NCBI RefSeq assembly: GCF_018143015.1
Contig: NC_054741.1
Coordinates: 55,939,048-56,003,047 of the forward strand
Direction: 5' to 3'
Source of the DNA: Lytechinus variegatus
Lineage: Eukaryota > Echinodermata > Echinoidea > Temnopleuroida > Toxopneustidae
DNA: 64,000 bases
The notes below the pieces were generated by a model, which worked only from the letters and a program-made list of their open reading frames with translations, had not been told where the DNA came from and made no database searches. Both the position numbers and the translations under genes were made by a program. Shown here one piece after another: positions 1 through 11,494 of this stretch (positions are counted from its first letter, which is position 1; each line of letters starts with the position of its first letter).

Positions 1-156
1 AGTTTCCACTTATAACTATTTAAATCCTTGAATTATAGTAATGAGTTTTTCAACGCAACTCGCACTACCCATTCAAATACTTGAGTGTGAAAAATGTTTT
101 AAGATAGGTAAATGGATTATATTAGCAAAAGTGGTAGATTTGTTTCACCATATATC

Positions 157-576
157 CAGACCTGCCCACCAGTATGTTTTTGGCGTATTTAGTACGTTTT
201 TGCAACCAAAATACGGCAGTACGTTTTTTCTTTGAAAAATATATTTTTGTAAAAATAAAAATCTTTTTTTTTTTCTTTTCTTTTTTACAAAATCGTAATT
301 TATTGAGAAAAATCATCTCTATATGTCTATTTCATAAAGATCAATGTAATTTCAGGTAACTTGTTTTTTTTTCAATCATTTTGTTAAAACCAGGGTGAGA
401 TATACATATCTTAATTTTTTTTTCATCTGCTAGATAAGTGCGCATTTTAGCTTGCATGCAGCTTGAGCGCTACGTTAAGCAAGTGCGCCACGCATTACGA
501 AATACACTTTTGGGGGGAAAAATACACTTTTTTATCACAGAAAACAATTTTTCATTCCCAGAGGTTGGCAGGTCTG
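157..576. mobile_element. Small non-autonomous DNA transposon with 6-bp target duplication
   Basis: The ends are imperfect inverted repeats, CAGACCTGCCCACC on the left and its near complement (GGTTGGCAGGTCTG) on the right. They are flanked by an exact 6-bp direct repeat TATATC at 151-156 and 577-582. No coding sequence is visible inside. The termini resemble those of the elements at 6303-6512 and 57411-57628 (CAGA..TGCCA), but the interior is different. The superfamily is not assigned. The element lies in a CCT6 intron. Confidence 0.6.
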
Positions 577-700
577 TATATCTAAACACTAAGAAGAATA
601 TTGGTGAGATTTGTCTCATTCTGAATGAAGCTTAACTAGTAAATTACTCCAATTATATTATCAGACTGAAGTTGGGATCATTTTCTTAAATTATTAACAG

Positions 701-3700
701 GTTACCCCTGGCCTGTGGTGGTGTGGCAGTTAACTCCTTTGATGATCTCACCCCAGAAGTTCTAGGTGAAGCTGGACTGGTCTATGAGCATGTCTTGGTA
801 AGCAGAATCAGAAAGATCCTAACCTTTGCAGAGTTCTTTTATTGTAATGTATTTAGCAGGCTATTGTCATATAATTTTGCTTATACGATTTAAGAATTGA
901 ATGATATAAGATTTGAAAAAACTACCGGTGTGTAATACAGTGTATGTGTTCAAAGACTGACTGATAAAAAAAATCTATCCAACTGTTGTAGTACTGGTTA
1001 GAGATTTGTCATATTTAGTCTTTAACATTCAAATTGTGTTTCCCTGCAAAAAGCCAGGAAAACATTGCTGGTTATAACATTGCTCTTATTAGGATTCTTT
1101 TATTTCCTAATTTTAATTCAACATGATTCACTGTTAATATTCATTATTGTGGGGCCTATTAGTAATTATATTCAGTTTACCCACTATCTATATCATAAAT
1201 TCTTTGTATCATAGTTTCATTCATTCATATGAAGACCGGGTGGGTGTTTCATAAAGCTGTTCGTAAGTTAAGAGCGACGTTAAGAACGACTGGTGATCCC
1301 TTCATGCAGTAAGTGGTATATTGTATTGGTGATGGTTTAGCGCGTAAGAAAGGTTCACCAGTCGTTCTTAAAGTCGCTCTTATCTTACGAACAGCTTTAT
1401 GAAACGCCCCCCTGGGTGGTGTTTTATAAAGCTATTCAAAAAACTTTGCCAATGACTGATGGCCATCTGTGTAGGGGGCTTAATTAGATTCTTATGACTC
1501 CAGCATAATGACCTTACAAGAACTCCAGCACGCAAAGACAATGATCACCTGATTTCCAAAATCATTTTGATCCCCATTGCAGCTGAAATCTGGCATTTCC
1601 AAATTTCTAAGTTATCTGAACGGAAATATCAAGGATTTTCAAGATGTGATGAGGCTTATTGTAAAGGCACTTCCATTATAATGTGCAAATATTGAGGCAT
1701 CGTAATACCACAAGAAAGGGTCACCAGTTATGTTTAAAGTTGTATGTAACTTAAGAACAGCCCCACCCCTCCCCTCCATCATTGGAATAATTAATTAGTG
1801 TAAAATCAAAGTCCATTACAGAAAGCAAAAATGTTCAAGGTCTGTAAAAATGAACTAAGAGAATAATAAACATGTTTTGTATGAGGTCAATGTGAACAGC
1901 ATTCAACATTCATTTCATTATTTCCTTCATTGATGTGATTTATAGGGAGAGGACAAGTACACATTTGTCGAGGAATGCAAGAACCCTCAATCAGTGACTA
2001 TCATGATCAAGGGCCCAAACAGACACACCCTCACCCAGATCAAAGATGCTACTCATGATGGTCTCAGAGCTGTCAAGAATGCCATTGATGATGGTAAGTT
2101 AATTCTTGCTGATGCTCATTCTCATTTGCGTATTTTAGCAAGTTTGTAGGTTCTGTGACATTTGCTCCTGTGGCAGTTTATCAGACCGACAGTCCACACT
2201 AGGGCCCGTATTCTGAAGTCAGGTTTTATTCAAACTCGGGTTTAAAGTTGTGATTTAAGTATGAAAAGCCAATTGTGACATAAATCACTAACAGTAGAGA
2301 TATAGTATTTAAGTTCATTTGACTCTCAAATCATTCACAATTGTCTAGGAATCATGAATAGATAATTGTTGTCACAATCAAAGAACCGGGAAAGAGTAGA
2401 GTAAACATTTAAAACATACATCTCAATAAAAATTTTGACACTTTTGGCTTCCCATAATTTTAGCACAGAGTTAGACCATGGCCTAAGTTAAACCTGAATT
2501 TGGAATATGGGCCATTAAGTCTAACATGAACTTGAACTTCAAAGCTAACTCTGACTTTAATCTTAAGGCATGGTCACACTGGCCGAGCGTTGTTGGAGCG
2601 CTCGTGGAGCGGAGAGAAAAAAAATCATCACTGCTCGCTACCGTTTACCATTTTCAATTTCGATTGTTGTTTTTTTGTTTTCGATTTTTTTCCCCAATTT
2701 TGAGAGCGAAATTCGACCCTCTTTTCCTACCGCTCCAACAACGCTCGGCCGGTGTGACCATGCCTTTAAATAAAAAACAAAAACAATGATGCTTATACCT
2801 CACCCTATATCTTGAGCGTAGGAGTGCTTGTCCCAGGATCAACTGTCCTGTTACCATTTTGTGAACTAGACTATTTTTAATGTATATAATGTTGTTTCCC
2901 TATGCAGACAATATAGTAGATTGAACCTTTTTTTTTTCAAATTAAATTTTCATTTTTGTATTGCAAATATTTGTTGATCGTCAGATTCAGCAGTAACTGT
3001 TGATTATCTTACATCTTAATGTAGAAAGCAACAGCATCGTTGTGGGTCCAAATGTAAAGATTCAATGGCATCATGTATTGCATCAGAACTCCTTGAGCTG
3101 TGCCACATGTGATTCTGAGTGGATTTTCACTTTTTTTATTTTATTTTTTGTTATTTATCTCCTCTTGAAGTTTAATGGCTTTGTAATAGTTCTCTTTAGG
3201 GCAACTCCATCAAGTATGTACGCTCAACCCCCTTTTTGTTGGACCTAACAGAAATTATTAAGCGCAGATGTCTAATTTCATATGAAAAGCTATCATGCTC
3301 ATATTTTTGTCTTGCCTGCATAGCAGAGCGAAACTTTAGGCACCGTTTTTCCGAGGTGTTATACTTGTTTAATGATGTGAGCAGTTCATGGAGTGAAGTG
3401 AGCAAAGAGAATAATATGGTTCAGACAAAGGTTTGATTATATAAAGGAATTGTCTTGAATTATATGATGAGTACCCTTTTGTGTGAATCCTTCCTGTCAG
3501 GTTGTGTGGTTCCAGGAGCAGGTGCCCTTGAAGTGGCCATCTATGCTGCCCTACAGAAGTTCAAGGAGACAGTCAAAGGTCGTGCTAGGCTTGGTGTCCA
3601 GGCCTATGCCGAGGCTCTTCTGGTCATTCCCAAGGTCCTGGCCCAGAACTCTGGTCTAGATGCCCAGGAGACCATGGTCAAGCTACTAGAGGAGTATGCA

Positions 3701-5184
3701 GAGTCTGGTCAACCTGTCGGGGTCGACATATCATCAGGTCAGTTATCGAGATTTTTTATATTTGTTAGATTAAACAAATTACCATTGACTTTGCATGCTG
3801 GCGCTCCAGGGGAAATTTCCCTTGTGATTTTGTGAAGGGGAAAAATTGTCATTACAAAATAATCTGATTTCGTGAGTTTGAATTTCTGAAATTTTGAAGT
3901 ACATGATCAAAACCTTGATTGGGAATTTTTACTTGGTAAAGTTACCCACAACTTAAGGAATGACTGGAGCATGTTCTTATGTCCTAAATGAATGACATAG
4001 GAATGTATCGTTTACAATAAGAAGGGGTCACCAGTCGTGCGTAAAGTCATTTGTCTCTTGTGAACTGCTTTATGAAACACCCACCAGGGAAAATTTCCCC
4101 AGTGAAGGTGGAAAATTATAGTTGCAAAATAATCTGATTTCATGAGTTTGAATTTCTGAAATTTTCAAGTACACAATCAAAACCTTGTTTGGGAATATGT
4201 ACATGATGTATGTTTGGCACCATTTCTTTTACAGAAGTTCAATATATTTTTTTCTCGACTCCTATATATCATTGGTTCAGATTTTCCATAGGAGGTAAAT
4301 GGTTTCTTGGGAGGAATAGATTCCTTGAAGCCAAGTATGTAACTTCTAGAGTAAAATGTAAATGTTAAAAAAAAAATGGCATGAATTAAGAGTAATTCTT
4401 AGCTTTTTTTTATTTGTTGATAGGTGAAGCAGTAGTTGCATCAACAGTAGGAATCTGGGATAACTATTGTGTGAAGAAACAGATTCTTCATTCATGGTAA
4501 GTAATGTATGACTACATATTGAAATCATTCATGACTCTTTAATGTCATCATATATTTATTTATTCACCCATTCTCTACCCCATTTTCAACATTAGATATA
4601 AGTGCATAATAGTGTTGTGACATTCCCATGATTAGGTCTATGCACAATTTGTTCTTACTATTTTTGCCTTCCTTGAACAGTCCATGCACACAAAATATTA
4701 TACACACACCTTATCACTTGGCAGTGAAGGCACTAGAAATTCTGAGGAGTTTGAGTTACTAACTACACATCTCTCCAGGATTCTAACAAAAATGTTCCCC
4801 ATTTTCCTTGAAATAAGTTTAATATTTTTTTTAGTGAAATATATACAATAATTATCTTACTTGTCCTAAATTAATACTCATTAAAACTGCAGTAGTGTGT
4901 ATTCTGTCTTTATCTAAAACCTTTTGTATAAGGTACAGTACGATCACTGGCCAAACACGGTGAAAGTTTATACTTCTTAGGAGATGAAGTGATTTGGTTG
5001 GTGTACTCTAGATGTATTTATTGTTCTATATATATATTTATGAACTCATATTCATATTCTAATAACTATATTTCACATTTTGTTTCTCTCCTCTTACCAC
5101 AGTACCGTCATCGCCAGTAACCTCCTCCTCGTAGACGAGATCATGAGAGCTGGGTTATCATCGCTCAAAAATACAGCAGGGTGA
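701..5184 (+). CDS. CCT6: CCT6, T-complex protein 1 subunit zeta (3' part, five exons)
   Basis: This is one of eight subunits of the cytosolic TRiC/CCT chaperonin, which folds actin, tubulin and other proteins using ATP. Exons are 701-797, 1946-2093, 3501-3737, 4424-4496 and 5103-5184; all junctions are GT-AG and the frame stays open to TGA at 5182-5184, giving 211 residues. The protein reads like animal CCT6 throughout, for example [75 protein letters not shown] and [15 protein letters not shown]. These segments cover the end of the apical domain, the returning intermediate domain and the C-terminal equatorial domain with its nucleotide-contacting GAG motif. About 320 N-terminal residues, of the family's ~530, must be encoded left of the window; positions 1-700 are intron. 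The C-terminus is short, ending KNTAG. The introns are littered with MITEs. Confidence 0.97.
1240..1413. mobile_element. Hairpin MITE (GGGTGTTTCATAAAGC family)
   Basis: Two arms of about 60 bp are inverted copies of each other. The left arm begins GGGTGTTTCATAAAGCTGTT and runs through TTAAGAACGACTGGTGA; the right arm is its complement, ending GCTTTATGAAACGCCCCC. A degenerate second copy follows at about 1412-1768, and further relatives lie at about 4016-4088 and 32951-33128. There is no coding capacity. The transcript could fold into a hairpin within the CCT6 pre-mRNA. Confidence 0.75.
1412..1768. mobile_element. Degenerate copy of the GGGTGTTTCATAAAGC hairpin MITE
   Basis: The left end (GGTGTTTTATAAAGCTATTC) and the right end (TTAAAGTTGTATGTAACTTA followed by AGAACAGCCCCAC) are diverged matches to the arms of the element directly upstream. 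About 250 bp of unrelated AT-rich sequence lies between them. No gene is seen. Confidence 0.45.
2202..2513. mobile_element. MITE with GGGCCCGTATTC-type inverted ends
   Basis: The left end GGGCCCGTATTCTGAAGTCA and the right end (TGAATTTGGAATATGGGCC) are inverted repeats. A second member of the same family lies at 58922-59236 and shares internal text, including a TTTTGACA..TTTGGCTTCCCATAA..TTTAGCACA block and the segment around TTAGACCATG. The element is about 310 bp and non-coding, in a CCT6 intron. Confidence 0.7.
2567..2765. mobile_element. MITE with GGCATGGTCACAC ends and TTAA target duplication
   Basis: Long inverted ends (GGCATGGTCACACTGGCCGA continuing GCGTTGTTGGAGCG, and the complement at 2730-2765) bound a T-rich core. 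TTAA is present on both sides (2563-2566 and 2766-2769), as expected of Kolobok or piggyBac type insertion. There is no coding sequence. Confidence 0.75.
3285..3350 (+). mobile_element. Fragment of the tandem-core (DR1-bearing) repeat family
   Basis: The text resembles the left end of the 8299-9560 element at a diverged level (GTCTTGCCTGC..AGC, then AGGCACCGTTTTTCCGA against AGGCGCCGCTTTTCCGA). Only the head is present; no tandem core follows. Confidence 0.45.
3806..4198. repeat. Direct duplication of ~115 bp within a CCT6 intron
   Basis: The segments 3806-3926 and 4084-4196 are about 90% alike over blocks such as AAAATAATCTGATTTC and GAGTTTGAATTTCTGAAATT. The spacer contains the right half of a GGGTGTTTCATAAAGC-type MITE (about 4016-4088), so the insertion and the local duplication may be linked. 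Confidence 0.65.
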
Positions 5185-5592
5185 TTTTACCCGCCAACTA
5201 GTCTAACCAGCTTAAGTAATAATATTGTCGTAAATTAATGTCTTTTTGTTAAGTCAACAAATGCCCATTCATTCATACTGGTGTGTTCGTTTAAAGAGAT
5301 TGTGTGTTTTTCAGCCAATATCTAATAGATATGTGATAGTAGGTTTCCGCTTTCCAGACTTCAGAAGAAGCAACACAGTATGTGCTCTCGGACGCTGGTA
5401 TGAAATTAAATAATGGTTTTCCGTTTCATGAACTCCGAGAGGCATTGGTTATGAGTTGATAACAGTTCTCAGACATAGCCTTTGTAGTTGTTGCCTAACC
5501 AAAACAAGTCTCCAGTTCTAAATTCTTAGCTTTCATATGGCTACCTGTTCATAGCCAATGATCAGTCATGGTTAGATGATCAATACCATGAA

Positions 5593-5745
5593 GGGGGTGT
5601 TGCATCAACATTTCCTTCCAGCACCTGACAACTTTCCTTGATTATGATTGGCTGAGAGGCAATGTTGCCATAGTAACTGTCGGTTAAAACAGTACTTGTT
5701 GGATAGGATAAAATGTCTGACAAGTCCTTTCATGAAATGCTCCCC
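5593..5745. mobile_element. Hairpin MITE (GGGGGTGTT / AAATGCTCCCC family)
   Basis: Inverted ends begin GGGGGTGTTGCATCAAC and end CATGAAATGCTCCCC. The interior carries TGATTGGCTGAGAGGCA and CCATAGTAACTGTCGG, shared with the copy at 21842-21996; a third diverged copy is at 6161-6292. Non-coding. Confidence 0.65.
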
Positions 5746-5765
5746 TTCATTTTCATCAGATTTCA

Positions 5766-6051
5766 AGGGGCGTCATGGTCTAGTGGTTATGACTCTCGTC
5801 TCTCAATCAGAGGGATGTGGGTTTGAATCCCAGCCTTGGCCCGTTTTCCTTCAAGAAATTAACCCACATTGTGCTGCACTCAACCCAGATGAGGTGAATG
5901 GGAACCCAGCAGAATTAATTCCTTGAAATGCACTGAGTGTTGAAAGGCTGTTGGAGCTAAAAGCTGGGGTAATAATAACAACAACAATGCGCCTCGGAAT
6001 AGATTACTTCTAGATAGATGGCGCAATATGAATGCCTATTATTATTATTAT
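5766..6051 (+). mobile_element. tRNA-derived SINE, + orientation
   Basis: The head is tRNA-like, with an A box TGGTCTAGTGG at 5776-5786 and a B box GGTTTGAATCC at 5820-5830. It is followed by a body (CCACATTGTGCTGCACTCAA .. AGCTGGGGTAATAAT) and a tail (AGATAGATGGCGC..ATTATTATT). A second copy in reverse lies at 48556-48840, and tail fragments are at about 9700-9770 and 56941-57015. The acceptor-stem pairing of a functional tRNA is not seen. Confidence 0.85.
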
Positions 6052-6160
6052 GTTTATATTCCTATTTGTTGCATCCTAGTGTCAATATTGAAGAAAATGC
6101 ATGTGAAATTACCCTGTACAGTGGACTCTTGTATCAGTCTACAAGTATAATTGTAATTCC

Positions 6161-6292
6161 AGGGGAGCATTTTATGAAACAAATAGTGGTTTCAACTGAC
6201 TATGAAGCTCTGAGCCAATCAGATGCAAGGATTTCAGTAGCTTAAAACAGTAAATAAAAATCACTTGCTAATGGGCTTCATAAAATATTCCC
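6161..6292. mobile_element. Diverged hairpin MITE (same family as 5593-5745)
   Basis: The ends AGGGGAGCATTTTATGAAAC and GGCTTCATAAAATATTCCC are inverted. The interior contains GAGCCAATCAGATGCAAGG, the complement of the shared GATTGGCT block. Non-coding. Confidence 0.5.
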
Positions 6293-6302
6293 ATGATGTA
6301 TA

Positions 6303-6512
6303 CAGAGTTGCCAAGTACATGTAGTACTGGTTTTCGGTAATTATTACTTAAATATGAGAAAGAATACTGGTGGTTTCATGCAAATTACTGATTTCTTAAG
6401 TTTCAGTTTGTGTGTTGTCCTATTGTATTTCTGTGATAATACTGATTTTCTTACCAAAATACTGATTTCAGATTGGAATACTGAAATGTTTTTTATTAGG
6501 TTGGCATCTCTG
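6303..6512. mobile_element. CAGAG..TGCCAA DNA element with 6-bp target duplication
   Basis: The ends CAGAGTTGCCAAGT and (inverted) CAGAGATGCCAACC are flanked by TGTATA at 6297-6302 and 6513-6518. The interior has repeated AATACTGATTT words and CTGATTTCTTAAGTTTCAGT, shared with 57411-57628. It is 210 bp and non-coding. Confidence 0.75.
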
Positions 6513-7496
6513 TGTATATCTACTTGGCGTAAAAGGCTGAGAGTTGAATACAATGTCATGTGGGCATTATCATCAATGAACATGGTCTATGTGGGAGCTG
6601 TACCTCATTTTCTAATATGTGCAACCAATCTGTTGTATTTATTAGGATGTATTTTAATCAGGGAAATAGCAATATAAAAAGAAAGAAGCTACTGTTATAA
6701 ACTTCTGAAATCATGTCATATTATTGGCTGATGATGAAGTTGCGACAGAGTTCTTGCAATTGCAATTAATAACAAGTTTTATGAAAATGGACCAGGTGCT
6801 ACTCGAATGTTAGATAATATGAATGAATGGGCATTTTGTGACTAGTTTGACTTTGTGATGATGCAGGGCTATTTAGCACCATCTCTTATTTGTTACAAAT
6901 ATTTGTAATTTTTTTGTCTACATATTTAATGTCACATAAAGTTATGCTGAAAGCTTGCAACTGCAACCAAGAAATTATGAGATAAGATGAAAAGACCCAC
7001 AATGAATTGAAAATTTAAAGACCCAAGAATTGCTGAAATCAAACTTTTCATAATGTCTATATTTGTTCTCAAGATACAAAACATTCTTGACGGCTGATAG
7101 TCCATTCCATTCATGCTTTTCATTTGAAGATAGGTTAATCTCTTGTCTAAACAGAGTTCCAATAAGCTACACAAAATGCACAAGTCTTTAATGGCAATCA
7201 GTTAATATACTGGTTTAGAGTAAGAAATATAGATTCTTTTTACTGTAACTGCTCCATTTGTTCCTTGATTTTTAAGGCATTTCTAGGTGGTAGATAGGGC
7301 ACATATGATCTTTAAAGTAGGTACCCGATCAAATCAACGGTATGTATCGGCTTGTTACCAGGGGGTTGAGGGTTGGACATTTTGAAATTCTGGTATAAAA
7401 AAATGATGAGTAACCTACGGATTATGAAAACCAGAAAGTCTAAACACTATCTCACTTCATACTGCCTACGAAGCAAATTAACACTTCTTCTCAGTA

Positions 7497-8026
7497 GATA
7501 GCTGGACAAGCTGGCAATTGAGCTGGGGTATCTGTAGACAGCTGGCAGCCGTCTGTTTTGAGGAGTTTTTTAACATTTTTTTTTTTATTTCTTCTCGTAC
7601 ACAGACGGCTCGCTATCGTGCAGCCACCATTAGGGGACTTGCAATGCAAAATCCCCCCGTCGGGGCTCTTCAATTTTTGTCTTTAATGAATAAAAAATTT
7701 GAAATTAATGCAACCAAAATGCAAATATATATTCTCTCTTGGCATTAATTGCCAAAAAACAGAGAAAAATGAAGTTAAAAGGAACAAAAACAGTGACTTA
7801 CCTCGGCTGTTGCGCAAATTCACTTCCCCGTTTTATCCGATCTTAAGTACATAAACATATGGCCATTGAGTCCCCTGTACAGATCGCGCTAGAACTTCGG
7901 TCTCTGTATTTGGTGAGTGAAGCCAACGGAGTTCAGCTGAACAACCAACAAAACAGAGACCGAAGCTTTTGGTCTAGGGTATCTGAAGATAGCTGGACTT
8001 GCTGGCAATTAAGCTGGGGGTATCTG
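7497..8026. repeat. ~530-bp repeat remnant bounded by 38-bp direct repeats
   Basis: Near-identical 38-bp segments (GATAGCTGGAC..GCTGGCAATT) lie at 7497-7534 and 7988-8026. Between them are a 13-bp stem CTTCGGTCTCTGT/ACAGAGACCGAAG (about 7895-7966) and the short inverted words AGCCGTCTGT/ACAGACGGCT. I do not recognise the family. Open frames here do not look like protein. Confidence 0.45.
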
Positions 8027-8298
8027 CTAACGTGCAGATAAATTGGTTCTTTTTTTTACCCCCCCCCCCCCACTCCGCTCTAACCTTAAGGGATAAACAG
8101 TATGATAGTACTTTATAGAACTTGCAACCAATTGCAATAAAGCCTTATGTAATTATCGTAGTGGTGTGTCATTTTTTTTTCAGTACCATGTAATCTGAAT
8201 GCTGTGATATGTCAGTGATGAATAAAAGTCTTGATTTGATATTACAAATTAAGATAGCAAAGTAAATTTTGTTTGATTGTATTATACATTCCGTTTTT

Positions 8299-9560
8299 GT
8301 CTCACCTGCGAAGCAAGTGAGACTATAGGCGCCGCTTTTCCGACGGCGGCGGCGGCGTCAACATCAAATCTTAACCTGAGGTTAAGTTTTTGAAATGACA
8401 TCATAACTTAGAAAGTATATGGACCTAGTTAATAAAACTTGGCCATAAGGTTAATCAAGTATTACTGAACATCCTATTAGAGTTTCATGTCACATGACCA
8501 AGGTCAAAGGTCATTTAGGGTCAATGAACTTAGACCATGTTGGAGGAATCAACATCGCAATCTTAACCTGAGGTTAAGTTTTTGAAATGTCATCATAACT
8601 TAGAAAATATATGGACCTAGTTCATGAAACTTGGACATAAGGTTAATCAAGTATCAATGAACATCCTGCATGAGTTTCACGTCACATGACCAAGGTCAAA
8701 GGTCATTTAGGGTCTATGAACTTTGGACGAATTGGGGATATCTGTTGAATTCCCATCATAACTTTGAAAGTTTATGGATCTGATTCATGAAACTTGGACA
8801 TAATAGTAATCAAGCATCACTGAACATTTTGTGCAAGTTTCAGGTCACATGATCAAGGTCAAAGGTCATTTAGGGTCAATGAACTTTGGCCGGATTGGGG
8901 ATATCTGTTGAATTCCCATCATAACTTTGAAAGTTTATGGATCTGATTCATGAAACTTGGACATAATAGTAATCAAGCATCACTGAACATTTTGTGCAAG
9001 TTTCAGGTCTCATGATTAAGGTCAAAGGTCATTTAGGGTCAATGAACTTTGGCCGAATCGGGGATATCTGTTGAATTACCATCATAACTTTGAAAGTTTA
9101 TTGGTCTAGTTCGTTAAACTTGGACATTAGAGTAATCAAGTATCACTGAACATCCTGTGCGTGTTTCAGGTCACATGTCCAAGGTCAAAGGTCAATGAAC
9201 TTTAGCCGAATTGGGTGTATCTGTTGAATTACCATCATAACTTTGAAAGTTTATGGATCTGATTCATGAAACTTGTACATAAGAGTAATCAAGTATCACT
9301 GAACATCCTGTTCCAGTTTCAGGTCACATGATCAAGGTCAAAGGTCATGTAAGGTCAATGAACTTTGGCCATGTTGGGGTTTTTTGTTGAATAACCATCA
9401 TATCTCTGTAAGTTTATTGGTCTAGTTCATAAAAAGAGGACATAAGAGTAACCATGTATCACTGAAAATCTTGTGCGAGTCAGAGTAGTATGCAAAGTCA
9501 GCACTGCTGCTATATTGAACCGCGTGATGCAGGTGAGACGGCCAGAGGCATTCCACTTGT
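8299..9560 (+). mobile_element. Non-autonomous element with ~163-bp tandem core (pearl/HINE-like structure)
   Basis: The element starts with a hairpin-forming head (GTCTCACCTGCGAAGCAAGT then GAGAC) and a GC-rich CGGCGGCGGCGGCG block. It then has about six tandem units, four of them spaced exactly 163 bp, and ends ..GATGCAGGTGAGACGGCC. The word GTCTCACCTGC at 8299-8309 recurs inverted at 9529-9539. Head, tandem core and unique tail resemble pearl or Helentron-associated elements of invertebrates; this family call is inference. Other copies are at 35998-36273 (reverse, one unit), 3285-3350 and 48166-48232. Confidence 0.65.
8501..9347 (+). promoter_or_regulatory. Six perfect DR1 nuclear-receptor-type sites in the tandem core
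   Basis: AGGTCAAAGGTCA occurs at 8501-8513, 8693-8705, 8856-8868, 9019-9031, 9182-9194 and 9335-9347, once per tandem unit. This is a perfect direct repeat of AGGTCA spaced by one base (DR1), the classical target of RXR heterodimers, HNF4 and COUP-TF. Two units also contain TCAAGGTCA, an extended half-site of ERR/SF-1 type. Sequence identity is certain; function is untested. Confidence 0.5.
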
Positions 9561-9699
9561 TTTTCTAAATCGGGATAGAGGAAGGAAATTCTGATTATGT
9601 TTGTAAAGTGGTGATATGAATGAAATCTATCTCATAACAAGTACTTTATTTGAGCAATTTGCTTATGACCCAGTAGGAAGAAATTTCTTGAATGCTCAA

Positions 9700-9770
9700 G
9701 CGCTTGATCAAGGTAGGCGTGCTAAAGCTGGGGTAATAATAATACCAGGGCCCGCTGGGAGAACAGTTTT
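9700..9770 (+). mobile_element. SINE fragment
   Basis: GCTAAAGCTGGGGTAATAAT at about 9722-9741 matches the body of the SINE at 5766-6051. No tRNA-like head is present, so this is a truncated tail. Confidence 0.5.
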
Positions 9771-10439
9771 CGGAACTAAAGTGGCTACCCTGGGAAAATA
9801 TGTCATTATCATGACTGGTAGTAATGAGTATTTTTATTGACTTGTCATGGTTTTGAGAGGATGGTTTATCAAATAAAAAGGATCCAAACTGGTTCTATGA
9901 CATTTGCTCCAGGACAATTGCTCTGATGGAAAATCTGCACATTAGGAAAACATAAAACCTCACCTCCAAAACTAAATAAACCCTAACTCTAATCTTAAAA
10001 TTATTATGATCCATAAACTGTTACATTCCTTACTCTAATCTTCCTTCTGAGATATTAAGACAGGAGCAATTGTCCAGGAGCAAATGTTGTGTCACTTCCA
10101 CATCACTTTCGCAGAAAACATCCTACACACGTCAATTGGCTCGGGCAATATGACACAATCTTGCTACCTTGGTAACAGTCCTAATGAGAAATGTTCCAAA
10201 AATTGAAAAGTATTCATGTCTCACAGGCCTGGGTAGGGAGAGAGAGGCATCGAGATGGAGTAGAGAGAGGGAGTGGAGATTAAACCAAATGATCATTCTT
10301 TGCTTGACTGTTATTAAGTCTATTCATGCATTATTCTTCTTTGACCTCAATAGGTGTGTTTAATATGTTGATTTAAACCTCCTATAACTTCTCAGTTATT
10401 GAGGCAATCAATTAAACATGGTCATACTGTGAACTTTAA

Positions 10440-11023
10440 AGGACAAGTCCACCCCAACAAAAAGTTGATTTGAATAAAAAGAGAAAAATCCAACAAGCAT
10501 AACACTGAAAATTTTATCAAAATCGGATGTAAAATAACAAAGTTATGACATTTTAAAGTTTTGCTTTATTTCATAAAACAGTTAGATGCACATCCTGGTG
10601 GATATGCAAATGAGGAGACTGATGATGTCATCCACTCACTATTTCTTTTGTATTTTATTATACGAAATAGGGAAATATTCTATTTTTATTTTCATTGTCA
10701 AGTGAAACTGATTAATTCCTCCCTGAACATGTTGAATTAGCATTGTTTAATGCTACATGGTTTAGTCAGGTTGATAGCCAATTTGTAATATAATAGATAT
10801 TGCATATTTCAAACATTAAAAAACAGAAGAGATAGTGAATGAGGGACATCACAGACTGTCTCATTTGCATGTCACTGAGTTGTGCATAAAATTATAACTG
10901 TTGTGTGAAAACTGAAAAGCAAGCAAAACTTTACATCCGATTTAGATGAAATTTTCAGCGTTAGGCTAGTTTGATTTTCCTGTATTTATTCAAATCAACA
11001 TTTTTCTGGGATAAACTGGACCT
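10440..11023. mobile_element. TTAA-flanked MITE, AGGACAAGTCCACCCC family, copy 1
   Basis: The left end AGGACAAGTCCACCCCAAC and the right end ..AACTGGACCT sit between TTAA at 10436-10439 and 11024-11027. The interior includes AAAATCGGATGTAAAATAA and, inverted near the other end, ACATCCGATTTAGATGAAAT. Copies 2 and 3 lie at 18899-19446 and about 23310-23880. The text matches a repeat I associate with sea urchin genomes, from memory only. Confidence 0.75.
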
Positions 11024-11494
11024 TTAAATCTGCTAACAAATTCAGATTAAAACAAGATGTACATGCTTCTTTAACAAATGAACAAGTTTGTTTAATCGAT
11101 GTGCAAATGTAAATATACAAGAAACATTTTGTTTTGGAGGCAGCGATCATGAAAGTGTATGTCTCAAATCATTTTTTCCCTTACAATATCATTATAAAAC
11201 TTGTACAATATTCATTGTAAATATGAATAATATTTATCGTCATCCTCGAGGACATTTATTGAAGACGAAAGAACCATTGACAGTGATGTAAAAAATCAAA
11301 TTCAAATATGGAAACTTATGCAAGAACGATGAATTTAAAAAAAGAAATCAAAATATATTAAACAACTAAAATAAACTAATAGCAATAAAAAATTAAATTC
11401 AAAACCTTGTTTAAGGTTACTTCCTGATGACTATTAATAGAATGATAAATTAAAGGTTGGTGTGTTACTTCATTAAATGGCTCGATACATAATA

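Noticed and set aside
5766-5840. Functional tRNA gene
   Set aside because: A and B boxes are good, but the acceptor stem does not pair and the sequence continues into a SINE body found in a second copy.
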